Assembly (NCBI GenBank): GCA_020310875.1
Contig: CM035430.1
Location: forward strand, 98,980,866 to 99,044,865
DNA length: 64,000 nucleotides
Direction: 5' to 3'
Source: Ceratopteris richardii
Lineage: Eukaryota; Streptophyta; Polypodiopsida; Polypodiales; Pteridaceae
The translations under genes were made by a program, and so were the position numbers. Shown piece after piece: positions 11,149 through 21,710 of the stretch. The notes beneath the pieces were generated by a model. It did not search any database and was not told the DNA's origin. It saw only the letters and a program-made list of their open reading frames with translations. The stretch's first letter is position 1; each line of letters starts with the position of its first letter.

Positions 11149-11362
11149 TGTCACTAACAAGTTCATCATCATGAAACTCCACATGGGATAATTAGAAGAT
11201 CCATCCAACTTGTCTTCAATCTCAATTCTAATCTCACTCATCTTATCTTAAGTGTGTATGTCAATTATGTAGCTCTGATACCAAGTGTTGGAATTTGGGG
11301 CCCCAGGATCGTTCCAATACTAAAACCTCTTGAGCATAATTATTGACTCCAACAATCCCTCC
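11149..11362 (-). repeat. Direct-repeat copy 2: polypurine tract, 69-bp mini-LTR, primer-binding site, gag start
   Basis: Essentially identical to 9598-9811 over about 212 bases. The minus-strand order is purine tract, mini-LTR (11286-11354), TGGTATCAGAGC site and gag start. Gag here continues with ...VTKDLWGIVNGS, the normal copia gag path, whereas copy 1 diverges after LLVT into a tRNA-like sequence. Confidence 0.85.
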
Positions 11363-12911
11363 TTCAATATTAACGTGGACATATTCAGTCAGAATGTTAT
11401 AAAAGGATTGCAGCAGAAAAGAAAAAGGCATCAGGTAATGTTGCAGAAGATGATAAAAAAGGGAAATCTCAAGGTGATTCTTATGCCTGTATCACTATTA
11501 AGGAAGTAGCTTTTGATCAAGCAACTTTACAAGTTCTTTCAGCAAGTCCTTGGATATTCGACTCAGGTGCTACAAAGCATATGACAGGTTGTAGAGATGT
11601 ATTTTCTTCTCTCTCCTATTCTTCAGGTAGAAGAGTTACTATTGCAGATGGCAATGATTTGGATGTTGTGGGAATAGGTACAGTAACCCTAAAGTCAAGA
11701 GAAGGTGGTGTTTTTCAAATATCAGATGTCCTTTATGTACCTGAAATGAAGATAAATCTGCTATCTATATCTGCATTTTTAAGTGATGGTTTTAAAGTTG
11801 TATTTGAGAAAGATCTTTGTAAGGTCTTATCACATAAAGAAGACAAGTGTCTTTTGCAAGGTACGCATAAAGGAGGGGTCTTTGTTTTGTCAAAAATCAG
11901 TCAGGCATATGCAGTCAAATCTTCGTCACCGGTGGAAGATATGAAGCTATGGCATGAAAGATTTGGACATATCAGTTTTGGAGCTCTCAAGAATATCAAA
12001 GACAGAGGTATGGTTGAGAGTTTACCCTCATTCAAGCTACCTGATGATTCAGATATATGTGAAGGTTGTCTTGAAGGTAAGATGCATAAACTACCTTTCA
12101 AGAAACATGGTCATATTACAACTACCAGGAAATTGCAGATTATTCATTCAGATGTGAATGGACCTATGAGAGCAGACTCTATTCAGGGTTTTAGGTATTT
12201 TGTCCTATTTGTGGATGATTTTACAAGATACTCATGGATCTATGGTCTTAGGTCAAAGTCAGAAGTCTTTCCTATGTTCAAGAAGTTTGTAGCTATGGTT
12301 GAAAATGAAAGTCAAGAAACTGTCCAGATTCTAAGAAGTGATAGAGGTGGAGAATACTTGTCAAATGAGTTCAGACATTTCTCGATGAGAAAGGTATTAC
12401 TCGACACCTTACTATTGCTTATACTCCTCAGCAAAATGGTGTTGCAGAAAGAAAGAATAGAGTACTTGTTGAAATGATGCGGAGCATGATGGCGTCCAAG
12501 AGGCTTTCACCAAAATTCTGGTTTGATGTAGTACATACAGCTAATCACATTTTGAACAGGTCATCTACAAAAGCTTTAAAGGTAATCACACCGTATGAAG
12601 CTTATTATGGTAGAAAACCTAATGTGAGTTACTTCAGAGTGTTTGGATCACTTTCTTATGTACATGTTGAGAAAAAGGATCGAGGCAAACTAGATGTAAA
12701 GGCAAAGAAAGCTGTTTTTATTGGATATCCTATTGAAAGCAAAGGATACAGGTTTTATGTTCCAGAAACAAGTGAAGTTATTCTTTCACATAATGCTTAT
12801 ATTGCTGAAGATAAGGTTTATGATAAAGAAGCAGAAATTCCGGAGTTCATTAGTGAAAATGACTATGGAACTTTTAAAAAGATTCTGCATATAGATGTTC
12901 AGCCATATTAG
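11363..12911 (+). pseudogene. Copia-I pol: protease and integrase (frameshifted)
   Basis: Starts within the gag zinc knuckle (R-G-H-I-Q) at 11363. A protease active site D-S-G-A-T-K-H lies near 11560. Integrase follows: LWHERFGHIS and CEGCLEGK form the HHCC zinc site, then core Asp in FVDDFTRY, Asp in RSDRGGEYLS and Glu in QQNGVAERKN. A one-base deletion near 12382 shifts the frame just after the second Asp. The rest continues from about 12385 in the next frame to 12911 (GYPIESKGYRFY). An in-frame TAG at 12909 separates it from RT. No functional polyprotein is possible without repair. Confidence 0.88.
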
Positions 12912-13004
12912 GAGGGAGTTAAACCGCAAATTCCTAGTATTCAAGAAAAAGTTGAAGAAAGAGGAATTTCACAACCTTCTACAGAGTCAGTTCCACAAGA
13001 AACT

Positions 13005-14843
13005 TTGATTCCAGAAATGGAAGAAGTTAAAGTTCTAGAAAGTCCTAGTACCTCCGCAGGACAAGTTCCAGAACCTATGGAAGCTGAAAGTTCAGAAAGA
13101 GTTTCACCACTATTCAAGGATACACCTACGTGGTTATATCAGACTTGGAAAGATAGTGGTATAAAGACTTTTACTGGAAGAACAAGGAGTCAGACTAGAC
13201 AACAACAACAAGATCATGTAAGAACAAGAAGTCAAACTAGACAGCAAAAAGATCATGTAAGTTTTGCTGAAGACTTCGAGATTCATGATATTTTGGCACT
13301 TACGACTGTTGAAGATGAACCTGCGTGTGTTAAAGATGCACTTAAAATTCCTATTTGGAGAAAAGCTATGCAAGAAGAGATTGATTCTATTCATAAGAAT
13401 CAAACTTGGCAGCTATGTGAGTTACCAGAAGGAAAGAAGGCTATAGGTGTAAAATGGATCTTTAAAATCAAAAGGAAAGCAGATGGTACTATTGATAGAT
13501 ACAAGGCCAGGTTGGTTGTCAAAGGATATGCACAACAAAAAGGTATTGATTATGATGAGACATTTGCTCCTACGTCTAGGATGACTATTATTAGGTCAGT
13601 ACTTGCTCTAGCAGCACATTTTGGTTGGCATATATATCAACTTGACATTAAGACTGCTTTTCTAAATGGTGATTTACATGAAGATGTGTATATTCAGCAG
13701 CAAGAAGGTTTTGAAGAGACAGGTAAAGAACACTTAGTGTGTAAGCTTATAAAAGCTTTGTATGGTTTAAAACAGGCACCTAGAGCATGGTATGAAAAGA
13801 TACATACATATCTTTTATCCATTGGTTTCCATAACTCAGATGCGGCTCCAACTCTTTATGTCAAAGCTGAAACAGGTATGATGATTATAGCAATCATTTA
13901 TGTGGATGATATTATAGTCACAGGTCCTAGAGATGAAGATTTGCAGATGTTCAAAGAAGAATTGAAGCAAACATTTGATGTGAATGATTTAGGCATTCTA
14001 CATTATTATCTTGGGATTCAGTTTCTGTTTCGAGATGAGTGTATCTACATGACACAACAAAAGTACATTGAGAAACTTTTGGAAAGGTTTCAGATGGGTA
14101 ATTCTAAACCTATGCAAACACCTATGGATCAGAACACGTCTTTACAAATGGTAGCAGATGCAGAGCCATTTGATGCTACTCTATATAGTCAAGCAGTTGG
14201 TTGCTTGATATATCTTTGTAATACACGACCTGATATACAGTTTGCAGTTTCTCAAGTATCAAGGTTCATGCAGAATCCGACAGTGTTACATTGGAAAGCA
14301 GTAAAGCGGATCTTCCGTTATTTGAAGGGAACTTCAAATTATGCTATGGTATTTTCGAAATCTACACATTTGTTACTAAAAGGATTTTCAGATTTTGATT
14401 GGGCAGGTGATAAAGACACAAGAAGAAGTACTAGTGGATTTTGTTTTTATCTTGGAGATTGTCTTATCTCATGGTTTTCAAAAAGACAACCCACTATTGC
14501 CACTTCATCGTGTAAAGCTGAATATCGTGCAGCATTTACAGCTACTCTAGAGTCAGTATGGTTGCAGAAGATTTTCAGTTATCTTGATGTAAGAGTACAT
14601 CAACCCATTAAGATATTTTCAGATAGCCAGAGTGCTATAGCTATAGCTAAAAATCCAGTGCATCATGCAAGGACAAAGCATATAGAGGTACACTACCACT
14701 ATATTCGAGAGCAGATAGCTAAGAAGCACATTGAGCTGGTTTATGTTCCTACTAGTGAGAATGTTGCAGATATATTTACTAAAGCATTGACTAGAGATAG
14801 TCATGAGAAGATTTGCAGGTTACTGAATCTTGTACCAATATGA
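13005..14843 (+). pseudogene. Copia-I pol: reverse transcriptase and RNase H (open over 612 codons)
   Basis: Full Ty1/copia RT-RH: KARLVVKGYAQ, QLDIKTAFLNGDL, ALYGLKQAPRAWYE, the active site I-Y-V-D-D (about 13900), YLGIQF, then RNase H with DWAGDKDTRRSTSGF, TSSCKAEYRA, HARTKHIEV and VADIFTKAL. It is in the same frame as the piece starting at 12474, with only the stop at 12909 between them. No stop occurs inside this domain. It is followed directly by the polypurine tract and the 3' LTR. It is listed as a pseudogene because the upstream part of the polyprotein is broken. Confidence 0.9.
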
Positions 14844-14845
14844 CA

Positions 14846-14858
14846 TTGAAGGAGGGAT
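14846..14858 (+). other. Copia-I polypurine tract
   Basis: TTGAAGGAGGGAT directly abuts the TGTTGG start of the 3' LTR. It would prime plus-strand cDNA synthesis. The same tract flanks both mini-LTRs in the inverted segment. Confidence 0.8.
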
Positions 14859-15716
14859 TGTTGGAGTCAATATCATATGGTCCAACAATTGTTCAATAGT
14901 TCAAGTTCATACTATTCTTCTAGGCAGGCGCAGTCTCTGCATATAGATTTTATTCTATATTTCATCAACAAGTGACGACGGGCGCTCATGTGGTCTAGCC
15001 CATACGTTCTAAAACGTTCTCCATCCACCAGGGTTCGAATCCCGTATGCGAAAGCAGCGAAGAGTTTCTTTTAGAGAATCATTGAACTTTGCTTTTAGGA
15101 GACGCACACACACGGATTACGGAAGAGTTTTTTTTCGTAAGCGATCAATCACGATCGTTGTGCTTTCTTTTAGCTTTTCATGAGTACTCAACAACTATAT
15201 AATAAGGCCCTTGGCTCATTGTGTAACACTCACTCAAAGATCTAGAGCTTGGAGATCTTCTTAAAGACAGAGTGTTCTCACACTCTTGAAGGAGGTGAAG
15301 TTTTGGTGAAGGAGAGGCTACTCTCATTGCAGGAGGAAGTCTTCTACGAGGTGGTTGTAACTATCTTTTGTGACTTAACCTTGTGGTTGATTTACAATTT
15401 CGTTACACTATTTTGTTTGCTTCGTTGCTTCATTCTCTTCACACACACTTAGATTATTTCGACATAATCTAAATTTTGTATCATCATCTTCTTATTCTTC
15501 CATTAGTGAGTGCACCACTTTATATGGTTGAGTAGTACTCCCATGTTGTAATTTGGACATCTATTATTTTTAGTGAAGTAAGCATCTAGCTTACGTTCCC
15601 TATCCTTGTCTCAAGATTTCTTTCTTTCTCTATCTCACTTATCATCTTGTCAATTAAGTTGTGTATGCTCAAGAGGTTTTAGTATTGGAACGATCCTGGG
15701 GCCCCAAATTCCAACA
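14859..15716 (+). repeat. Copia-I 3' LTR, 858 bp, complete
   Basis: Starts TGTTGGAGTC and ends ATTCCAACA, followed by the target-site copy ACCTA. It contains a tRNA-like block (about 14981-15054) and a TATA-like TATATAATAAGG near 15197. The last 60 bases (ATGCTCAAGAGG... ) are those kept in the 69-bp mini-LTRs. Confidence 0.9.
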
Positions 15717-16770
15717 ACCTAGGGATTGGAAAGACAGAGTAGAAATTGATAGATGCATTGATAGACTCAGGAGCAGGACTTAGTTGCATACGTAATACTG
15801 TCAATAACTGATTATGACGCCCACAAAAGCTTAGATGATAGGAATTGGAGGTCAAATCATAGAATGCATGGGAGCAACTAACGTATCCCTCCACCTAGGA
15901 AATTCTTCCATGGAACAATGAGTATTAGTGTGCAGAGATGAGGATTTAATAGAAGATTTGATCCTAGGACAGTATTGGATCATTGAGAATGAAGTCATCA
16001 TCAACCTAGCTCAAGGCTATATTTCAACCAAGATAGGGCACAAGGAAATTTTTAGTCTATTAGGAGAGAAGCATTTACTCCAACCAACCACCATCGAGAG
16101 TGTGGAAAGATGCAAAAAAGAGCTAGTAGAACATGATTCCAGTCCCCATGCCTCAGAAACCAGTCTAGAAGAAGCAGGGAGCTCAAACCCTAATGTGTCC
16201 AAGGAAAAGGTGATACCACCCTATTCAGTTCATGAACGGCCAAACAATCAGGAAACCACCTCTCATGAAGTCCTTCATACAACAAGAGGATCACCAATGT
16301 GGAGGAAAACATTCAGACATTCACATCAAGCGAAGAACAAATTCAAATGGGTACGCAAAGATCAAGTGCAGAAATCAGAAACGTCATCACCAAACCATAA
16401 GGAGAATAAGAAGAATAACAAGTCAGCATCACAAAAATCTGAAACAACAACACTCTTGCAAGTATGGCTCCCTAAGCCTTTGGTTGAAGCTCAGAAAGCA
16501 CGACAGCAGATATGGATTCCCAAGAAGGTGAAACAAGCAGCCAAGCAAGAGATGCACAACCCGGAGGATACACTACATCAAAACATTCGAATGACAAAGC
16601 AAAAACAGACTCGTCCTAGAAACATGAAGAGCAGAGCCTCTAATACGAGGACACTAGAGGAAACCAAAAGAGCACCTGAAGCCCGAGGAATCAAAGAAAT
16701 GCAACAACATATCAAAGCCACAATGAAATGGATTTGGAAACCCAAGCAACTGCAAGGAGTGGACCATTAG
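15717..16770 (+). pseudogene. Element A: second retropepsin-like domain (PR2) and W-P-K tail
   Basis: Continuation of element A's pol after Copia-I. An aspartic-protease active site L-I-D-S-G-A-G lies at about 15761-15778, with the flap-side motif GIGGQIIECMG (about 15842). The closing motif L-I-L-G-Q-Y-W-I lies near 15960, where other family members have GQDW. Several stops fall between 15738 and 15922; from 15928 the frame is open to 16770. The tail is basic and carries W-x-P-K type motifs (FKWVRK, VWLPKP, IWIPKK, WIWKPK). Element C has the same domain in the same place. Its role is unknown. Confidence 0.78.
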
Positions 16771-17139
16771 AACAACGGAGATTCCAATTGCACTCATGAC
16801 ATATCACATGCACCTAAAGTATGCATAATAGAGCCACATTACAAGGCCAAGCATTCGGCACATGATATACATGAGAATAGTAGTGGTGCACGTTCTCCAA
16901 GGGGAATTAGGGCATAGCTTCAACTCTCTTATGAATGGACATACTATGTACATAAATAAATGCTTCGGCTACACTAATGCTTGTTTTCTTTCAGGAAAAG
17001 AAATAAAAAGATGTGGTAAGAGATCTCACCTATAGAACCATGGGAAACGGAGTGATGGAACGACAACAAATCACTCCAATGCACTACACAGTTGCTACAC
17101 TTTCCATTGAAGCTAATGTGCTTTTCCTTACAAGTGCAG
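16771..17139 (+). promoter_or_regulatory. Spacer with likely splice acceptor before the element A aORF
   Basis: No ORF of note. At 16973-16994 a branch-site-like CTAAT is followed by the tract TTGTTTTCTTTCAG, an excellent plant 3' splice site. Element B has the same arrangement (CTAAC, then TTGTTTTCTTTCAG ending at 26406). A 30-base block around 16838-16865 (CCACATTACAAGGCCA...) is also conserved with B at 26241-26272. A second AG (TTACAAGTGCAG) ends immediately before the aORF ATG at 17140. Confidence 0.6.
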
Positions 17140-19967
17140 ATGGCTTCTGAAGATTCTGAAGCAACAGTACAAGAGGAAGTACTGGAATTTCCTCTCCAGA
17201 GTATCACCAAGGCAAAGGGACACTGGTTTCGAGAAGATCAATCGACTGGGGAGTATCTCTTCTTGGCAACTATAAAAATCATGGATACCGATCATCAATT
17301 TCCGATCATGTCCCAAGACTTCAGAGTGTTGCATGAACTCCCATCTACAATTGCCATCATGAAGAAAGCGGGCACTCATAAATATTTTGAATTGCCAATC
17401 TATAAGCCCGACTTTCAAAGGTGCACACAGGTCATGAACACATTACAGCCAGCACTGCATGATCCATTGGTGCCTGAGGCTAGAGTGATGGATAAAGTAG
17501 GCGAATGGGTAGTCACTCAGTTTAGACATGACTTGATAAAGGAAGCTTTTGGATGGGAAAAAGATGGAAACATGGTAGTGAAAGAAGAGAGTCGAGGGGC
17601 AAAAACCAGAACGTTCACCGACATTAACAGATTCGACATAGAAGAGGAAGTCAGACTTATTCACCAGCACTTCTGCTTCCCAAATATGCATCGGTATACA
17701 GCTCCTCAGAAGATAATTGTCCAATTGCTCTCACATGCAATCAAGCAGATTGGAAATCAAATCAATCTAACTCCTTACATACAGGAAAGACTATTTGAAG
17801 CAAAGAAGCAATGGAATAATAAGAAGTTCCTCAATGGAAGCGTTGCTCTGACAATATTAATTTACCATGCTTTAGGTATAGAGAGCACCTACAAGAAATG
17901 CCACCTTCGACTGCCATCGCTAAGTATGCCAAAGTCACCATAGTTCCTAAAAAGAAAAGGGGAGTCAAGATAGTGGAAGAGGCAGAAACTAGCTCTCAAC
18001 CCAAAATGAGAGGCACAAAGAGATTGAGGGAAGTAAAGCAAGTGGAAGAGGAAGCTCCAACAACGAAAAGAGTGCATGTGCTTCCAAAGACAAGAATTGA
18101 AGAGCAAAGGCCGCTTACAGAGGAAGATTTAACTCAAGCCCTCAAGGATACACATCAATATATAGAAGGGCAAGTCAATTTACCAGTACAAGGGCACCAT
18201 TATCAGCAGGCCCAATAGGAGATAGAGGCCAAAAAGAAGCTCACAAAAGTACACCGCTACAGGGAATTAGGGTTGGAAAATTCAAGCTCATCTTTGGATG
18301 CACAAGAAGAACCCAAAACCTCATTGTTAGATGTAGATATTCAAAGTGAATCAAAGGATGATGGAGAATGGGTGGAATTAAATGCGGTCAACTACAATGA
18401 AGAAGAAGAGGGCGTAAAGATAAATGACAACTCCGTCCACCCCACTCAAGGCACCGCTAGCAAGGAAGCAAACCAAGAAGGGAAACATGTCCTCAAAATC
18501 AATGAGACTTCCACAATTCTTATCAAGGAGGCAACATCCATGCATGAGGTGTCAATCAAGATACCAAAGAAAGAGCCTCAAGAAGTGACAATAGAAGAAG
18601 AAGAACCCTTCACACCAATAAGGGTCGTGGCAGAACCCTCCCCCATGGATGTCACATTTCAAGGGAGTGCCACAAAAGTTATTGATTTGGATGAAGAAGA
18701 AAAAGAACAAAAAATACAACTACAAATTCGACAACCCCACAATGAAACCATCCATGTAGAGCAAGGAAAAGATGTGCAAACCGGAGAAGCTCCAAGCATA
18801 CCTAGGACATGGTTGAATGTCGACATCGCTCAGCTCAAGCCAGTAGTGCAAGACATGATCAGAACCGCAATGGACACACAACAGTTAATGCTTGAGGCTG
18901 ATGAAGACTATGATCAAGCAATGCAGGACAAGCATAAGCTTCAAGAAAAGAGTAAGAATCTGTCAGCAGAATTAAACTTTGCTAGAGAACAAATACAACA
19001 GAAACAAAATGAAGGTCAAGAGTTCAAGCAACAGTATCATTCGCCAATAAGGGAGGAACAGGAGGTCCAAATTGAACATAATACTCGGGACATTGCAGAA
19101 CTGAGCCGACCGGAAAGGACACTACTGGTGTCCCAGCTTACTGCTGAATTCGAAGATCAGATAATCCAGGTAATGAAGGAGGCCCAAATCGAAAGCAAAA
19201 ATCTGGATCAAATTTTGAAGCCTTTCAGTGTACCATATGGACTACTTAAAGAACAAACACGACAATATATTAAGACTATGACGAATAAGGATTTGGACCA
19301 CAACCTCCAGTTCAGCCAAGATACCTTCAAGTATACTCAGGAAGAATTCGAAAAAGCTGATCCCATATGGAGACACAAAGTTTTGGAAAAGAATCCTACA
19401 TTACGGGTACAATGGGAAGCATCACCACACGCGCTTCAGGTCAATCCAGCATTTTGTCCAGTACCTTGCAGACGCTCCTGGTCGCAATTTTGGGAAGGAC
19501 AGCGCCAGGGGAGCATCAATAATCAATGGTTGAATTACCCATTGTTACCTAGTCTGCCACATAACTACCTACCAACGGAAGAATATATGGTAAAAAAAAT
19601 GGAATTTTGGATTGCACGCTATGTGACTGTCCCGGACTTAGTAGTTAAAATGACCAATAAGATTTTCAGCATGCTATTAACTGTAATTACAGTCTTCCAG
19701 CATGCAAAGTACACTTTTTTGAATTTCATCGGCATTACACAAGGATCCGAAGCGCTCATTTTTTATCTCTCCACTATTCCGAGCCACTTAACCCTGATGG
19801 CGTATTATTCACGGCTTATGTTTTTGCCGTCAACATACATGCAGACTTTCGAAGAAGCATTTTTCACCGGTTTCTTCAAAATAGATTCGGAAATTTTTGT
19901 CAAGATGACTTCAAACCTAAATGCACGATTGGTAGCGTATGAAACAAGTTTTTTTGCAAATCACTGA
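17140..19967 (+). pseudogene. Element A additional ORF (aORF)
   Basis: The likely start is ATG 17140 (M-A-S-E-D-S-E), directly after a possible splice acceptor. An N-terminal domain (about 17210-17890: HWF, YKPDFQRC, IKEAFGW, HFCFPNMHRYT, ALTILIYHALG) aligns with residues 77-312 of the element C aORF. A charged middle part with a coiled coil follows (about 18830-19020). The C-terminal domain (about 19130-19930) ends TFEEAFFTGFFKIDSEIF, matching C's TFEEMFITGFWEYHSEIF. A one-base frameshift near 17896 and a TAG at 18216-18218 break it. It may belong to the putative-plant-transposon-protein type found downstream of pol in Athila-like elements; that is inference. No clear signal peptide or membrane anchor is visible. 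Confidence 0.78.
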
Positions 19968-20755
19968 CAAGCACCAGAGGATGGCGTCAAGTCACAACAG
20001 TGGAAAGGATTTATGTTATGTCACGCTAATTTGCTGAATCAAAGAGAGCAGGAAGCCATCCAGACCTATTCACATCGCCACAAAAAGCCTGTCGGGGACG
20101 ACAGAGTTCAGGAGGAGGGACATGTGGAAGGGGAATTGAGCAAGAAGAGAAGAAGAAGAAGATCAAAGTCGAGAATGGCTCAATGAAGAAGAAAGATCAT
20201 AAAGTGAAAGAACCACCCTCTGCCCAAAGCCCTGTAGGGGCACGCATCAGGCAACAACACGAAACAGCCAGGTCCCGAGGATTGGAATTAAAAAACAATC
20301 AGAACCAGGACATTTCATGGGAAGGACGGACCAGGGCCAGAAACTATACATGAAGAAGTGCAAGACAATATTTGGCAGGTAGTAATCCTTCCGCTGTTAG
20401 CGTACGTTGTCAACAAAGTAAACAGGCTCAAAGCAATACAACAGGTCAGATGTGTGAAGACAAAGACAAATCAAAAGACCAAAAGTTAGAAAGGGGCAGA
20501 GGCTGAAAAGTTGAAGAGGGTGACTAAGAACAACACATTCCTAGTCACTAGTAGTGTGCGTTGGCAACAAAATAAACAGGCTCAAAGCAATGCATTAGGC
20601 CCAGAGGATGTGAAAGAAGAATCAAGATCAGGGCCATTGAAACGTAATGCCAGTCTGACAAACAGGCAAAACTGACCAAGAGATGCATGCGGAAAACAAG
20701 CTGAGGACAAGAAGTAAAGCCTGTCAAGGGACGACAGAGACAAAGAGGGGGAGAG
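19968..20755 (+). other. Element A 3' untranslated region with repeats and polypurine tract
   Basis: No conserved ORF. A near-palindrome CTGTCGGGGACGACAG lies at 20089-20104, and a variant CTGTCAAGGGACGACAG at 20721-20737, just before the polypurine tract AAAGAGGGGGAGAG (20742-20755). The same element occurs before the tract in C (38277-38292). A direct repeat (CAACAAAGTAAACAGGCTC and its variant) is present near 20411 and 20566. The region may be a decayed end of the aORF, since C's ORF runs through the equivalent place. Confidence 0.6.
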
Positions 20756-21640
20756 TGTTGTAGAGCAGAGAAGCATAAAAGAAGAGCCCCAAAATTTTCA
20801 AATTAATGGGCATGATTTTTCTTCTTCAAAGTCTTAGAGAATTCCCTCAAGCCATGTAAATGCACTAGAGGAGTCCTCTAGTGGCATAATCCCATCTTGT
20901 AGTAAAGTATCCCTTGTAAATTAGTAGGAAATTCACTTTTTAGTAATAAAGTGCCGGTCTCTTGTGTGAAAGGACCAAATTTAGCGCACATGTATATAAG
21001 TCACTTTGTGACTCTTTGTAAACACTTTTTTGCTATTGTGAACAAGGAGAGCTTGGAATCTCGAATTTGCCTCTTTCTTGCAGATTTCCAATTTCTCTTT
21101 GATCTTCTATGTGTGTGTAATTCTTGGAATGTGTGTGTAGGACTGTTTTCTACCCATCCCCACTGTTTAGAGCTACTGTAGTGTGTGTGTGAGCTTGTAG
21201 GAGTTGTGGAGTGAGTATGGGTGCTTCCCACCATTCACTATTTTGGTCATAACTTGAAGCACAATTGTCAGAATCAAGTGAAACCACTTCCAATATATGT
21301 GTCTCGTCGAGAGCTTCAAAATAAGTACCTATTGACTATATTCGGAGCTTCGAGCTGGGAGAAATCCGTGATTTATTGAAAACTGCTGTAAGTGGCATCG
21401 TGACAGACACTTTCAGTCTTTCAGTGAGCTGGAGAGGTGAATTAGTCTTTTCTCACACATATCAGTTGAACCACTTCATTCTCCATCATGTGTGCACATG
21501 TCTTCATACGCTTGGTTAGGTCATTTGATCGGATTGACATATAAGAGTGTGTCAATTTCCCACTATATGCACTTGTGTTGCAAATGAGGTTTAGTCTCTT
21601 TGGCACAAGTCCTTGAGTCTTCTTGACTTAGGTACACACA
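20756..21640 (+). repeat. Element A 3' LTR (right end inferred)
   Basis: Starts TGTTGTAG right after a polypurine tract. It contains a TATA-like TATATAAG near 20993 and TG-rich microsatellite stretches. No second copy is in the window, so the end at about 21640 (...GGTACACACA) is inferred from the reappearance of B-type pol sequence at about 21645. Confidence 0.6.
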
Positions 21641-21710
21641 TACAGAGTTCGATTCAGAGGAATGATATTTAGAAGAGATTGAGGCAAACAATGAAAAGGA
21701 GACACCAAAA

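Larger units (their letters stand above)
9734..11354 (-). mobile_element. Gag-only mini-element with 69-bp LTRs (TR-GAG/TRIM-like)
   Basis: Two 69-bp LTRs (11286-11354 and 9734-9802) flank, on the minus strand, a primer-binding site, a gag gene split by a tRNA-derived insert, the last codons of RNase H (NVADIFTKALTRD...) and a polypurine tract. Pol is missing by a junction inside GAATGTT, a homology shared by the gag zinc knuckle and the RNase H end. This is the layout of non-autonomous elements that keep gag only. No target-site duplication flanks it. The repeat continues past both mini-LTRs (see 9598-9811), so it was not placed by a simple insertion. Confidence 0.72.
9095..15716 (+). mobile_element. 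Copia-I: Ty1/copia element inserted in element A, internally rearranged
   Basis: Termini TGTTGG...CCAACA are flanked by a perfect 5-bp target-site duplication ACCTA (9090-9094 and 15717-15721). Removing the insert rejoins element A's ORF just before its second protease domain. Pol and the 3' LTR are on the + strand. The end of the 5' LTR, the primer-binding site and gag (9499-11362) are in inverted orientation and duplicated in part. The two LTR copies of 9095-9498 and 14859-15262 are nearly identical, with a handful of substitutions in about 404 bases. This suggests a fairly recent insertion for this nest. Confidence 0.9.
1..21640 (+). mobile_element. Element A: Ty3/gypsy LTR retrotransposon, decayed, 5' end outside window
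   Basis: Order on the + strand: leader array, gag, protease, RT, RNase H, integrase, second protease-like domain, W-P-K tail, additional ORF (aORF), polypurine tract and 3' LTR. The whole order matches the intact element C (37523-54639) and the proteins align along their length. No chromodomain follows integrase, so it is not a chromovirus; an OTA-type (Athila/Tat-like) placement is my inference. The element carries many stops and several single-base frameshifts. Copia-I is inserted at 9095-15716. The 5' LTR and primer-binding site must lie before base 1. The right edge at about 21640 is set where B-type pol sequence begins. Confidence 0.88.

Noticed and set aside
15249..15452. 67-codon open frame in the Copia-I 3' LTR
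   Set aside because: Lies wholly inside the LTR, with no similarity to any coding sequence in the window.
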